In this document: positions 63,602 to 64,000 of the stretch, in pieces | Numbering within the stretch: the stretch's first letter is position 1 | How the letters are laid out: each line of letters begins with the position of its first letter | From: Olleya sp. Bg11-27 | GTDB taxonomy: Bacteria; Bacteroidota; Bacteroidia; Flavobacteriales; Flavobacteriaceae | Length of the DNA: 64,000 nt | NCBI RefSeq assembly: GCF_002831645.1 | Contig: NZ_CP025117.1 | Location: forward strand, 3,239,001 to 3,303,000 | Direction: 5' to 3' | Notes under the pieces: model-generated | Told to the model about the DNA's origin: nothing | The model's database searches: none | Seen by the model: only the letters and a program-made list of their open reading frames with translations | Program-made: the position numbers and the translations under genes

Positions 63602-64000
63602 TGAAAAAACTACTAATTATAACACTCGCTTTTATTGTTTCGACTCAATTATATAGTCAAACAAAAATTGAAGAAAAAGCCGAAGCTTTTTTTTGGGGAG
63701 CAAACGACACACATAAATCTAGTTTTGACATTCCCGAAAAATGGGTTAATGAATCTGCAGTAATTCTATATAAAAATGAAAATTACGATTTCCACAAGTT
63801 TGGAAAAAATGTAACGTATACAACTTCCATAAGAAAACGTGTAAAATTATTAGATGCCGCTGCTGTAGAAGAATTTTCTGAGTTTTCTTTTGTTAACAGA
63901 TTTAGATCAAACAAAGGACGCTACACTTGGAAAAGCAAAGGCGATAACGTAATTGGAGTAAAAATAGTTAAATCTGATGGGAAAGAGATTATTATTGATG
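63601..64000 (+). CDS. DUF3857-family secreted protein, 3' end outside window
   Basis: The frame from ATG 63601 is open to the window edge (133 codons). It starts with a signal peptide (MKKLLIITLAFIVSTQLYSQ) and continues with AEAFFWGANDTHKSSFDIPE, KWVNESAVILYKNENYDF, typical of the DUF3857 N-terminus. Whether a transglutaminase core follows cannot be seen. The one-base overlap with the upstream gene marks an operon of related proteins. Confidence 0.82.
   Translation, partial: MKKLLIITLAFIVSTQLYSQTKIEEKAEAFFWGANDTHKSSFDIPEKWVNESAVILYKNENYDFHKFGKNVTYTTSIRKRVKLLDAAAVEEFSEFSFVNRFRSNKGRYTWKSKGDNVIGVKIVKSDGKEIIID

Overview
The window is AT-rich chromosomal DNA from a member of the Bacteroidota, most likely a marine Flavobacteriaceae. 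The evidence is a type IX secretion sorting domain, a TonB-dependent receptor paired with a DUF4374 lipoprotein, DUF4294 and DUF4212 proteins, lipoproteins with acidic residues after the lipobox cysteine, promoters of the TTTG / TAnnTTTG type, and almost no Shine-Dalgarno sequences. I found no rRNA, tRNA or CRISPR array. The exact genus cannot be read from the window.

Layout. 1-1.3 kb: the end of an ergothioneine methyltransferase gene (egtD) translationally coupled to a racemase-like gene. 1.3-7.9 kb: housekeeping and membrane genes (hemolysin III family, DUF4294, M42 peptidase, aminotransferase V, NUDIX, PrsW-like protease, T9SS cargo). 8-11.5 kb: a three-gene biotin-dependent acyl-CoA (propionyl-CoA type) carboxylase operon. 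11.7-13.5 kb: an ABC exporter interrupted by a frameshift in an 11-base A tract. 13.7-17.5 kb: a TonB receptor/DUF4374 operon. 17.8-25.8 kb: an unusual block with two secreted serine hydrolases, an ATP/ADP-translocase-like membrane protein fused to HEAT-like repeats, and a secreted protein with the domain order of glucan water dikinases. 26-31.5 kb: an efflux MFS, MarC, a PhoX-like lipoprotein and a di-haem peroxidase lipoprotein. 31.6-35.2 kb: a cNMP/CBS/DUF294 sensor with its exonuclease partner, a NYN protein and a 34-residue basic protein. 35.3-40.1 kb: a secreted nuclease pair, a TPR histidine kinase/LuxR regulator pair behind a polyproline lipoprotein, and an unknown membrane protein preceded by four helically phased 11-bp repeats. 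40.2-43.1 kb: RlmI-like methyltransferase, fatty acid desaturase, Crp-family regulator.

43.28-46.44 kb is a non-coding tandem array of about 305-bp hairpin-rich units, nearly four of them identical, surrounding a small DUF559 (Vsr-like) endonuclease gene. This is the best candidate in the window for an undescribed element. 

46.5-61.5 kb is a two-carbon/three-carbon utilisation region, mostly on the minus strand: a domesticated IS1-type DNA-binding protein, an outer-membrane porin, DUF4212 plus an ActP-like symporter, a DUF3311-like protein plus a symporter-histidine kinase fusion, a response regulator, a propionyl-CoA synthetase and an acetyl-CoA synthetase. Next to it are an aldehyde dehydrogenase with DUF779 and a divergent AraC regulator. 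With the carboxylase operon at 8-11.5 kb, these genes could take acetaldehyde, acetate and propionate to acetyl-CoA and methylmalonyl-CoA. The window closes with two tandem DUF3857 (one with a transglutaminase core) secreted proteins, the second cut by the window edge.

Several genes (3941, 5698, 26019, 31643 on plus; 41504 on minus) have a -7-like box ending exactly 4 nt before the ATG, suggesting leaderless mRNAs.
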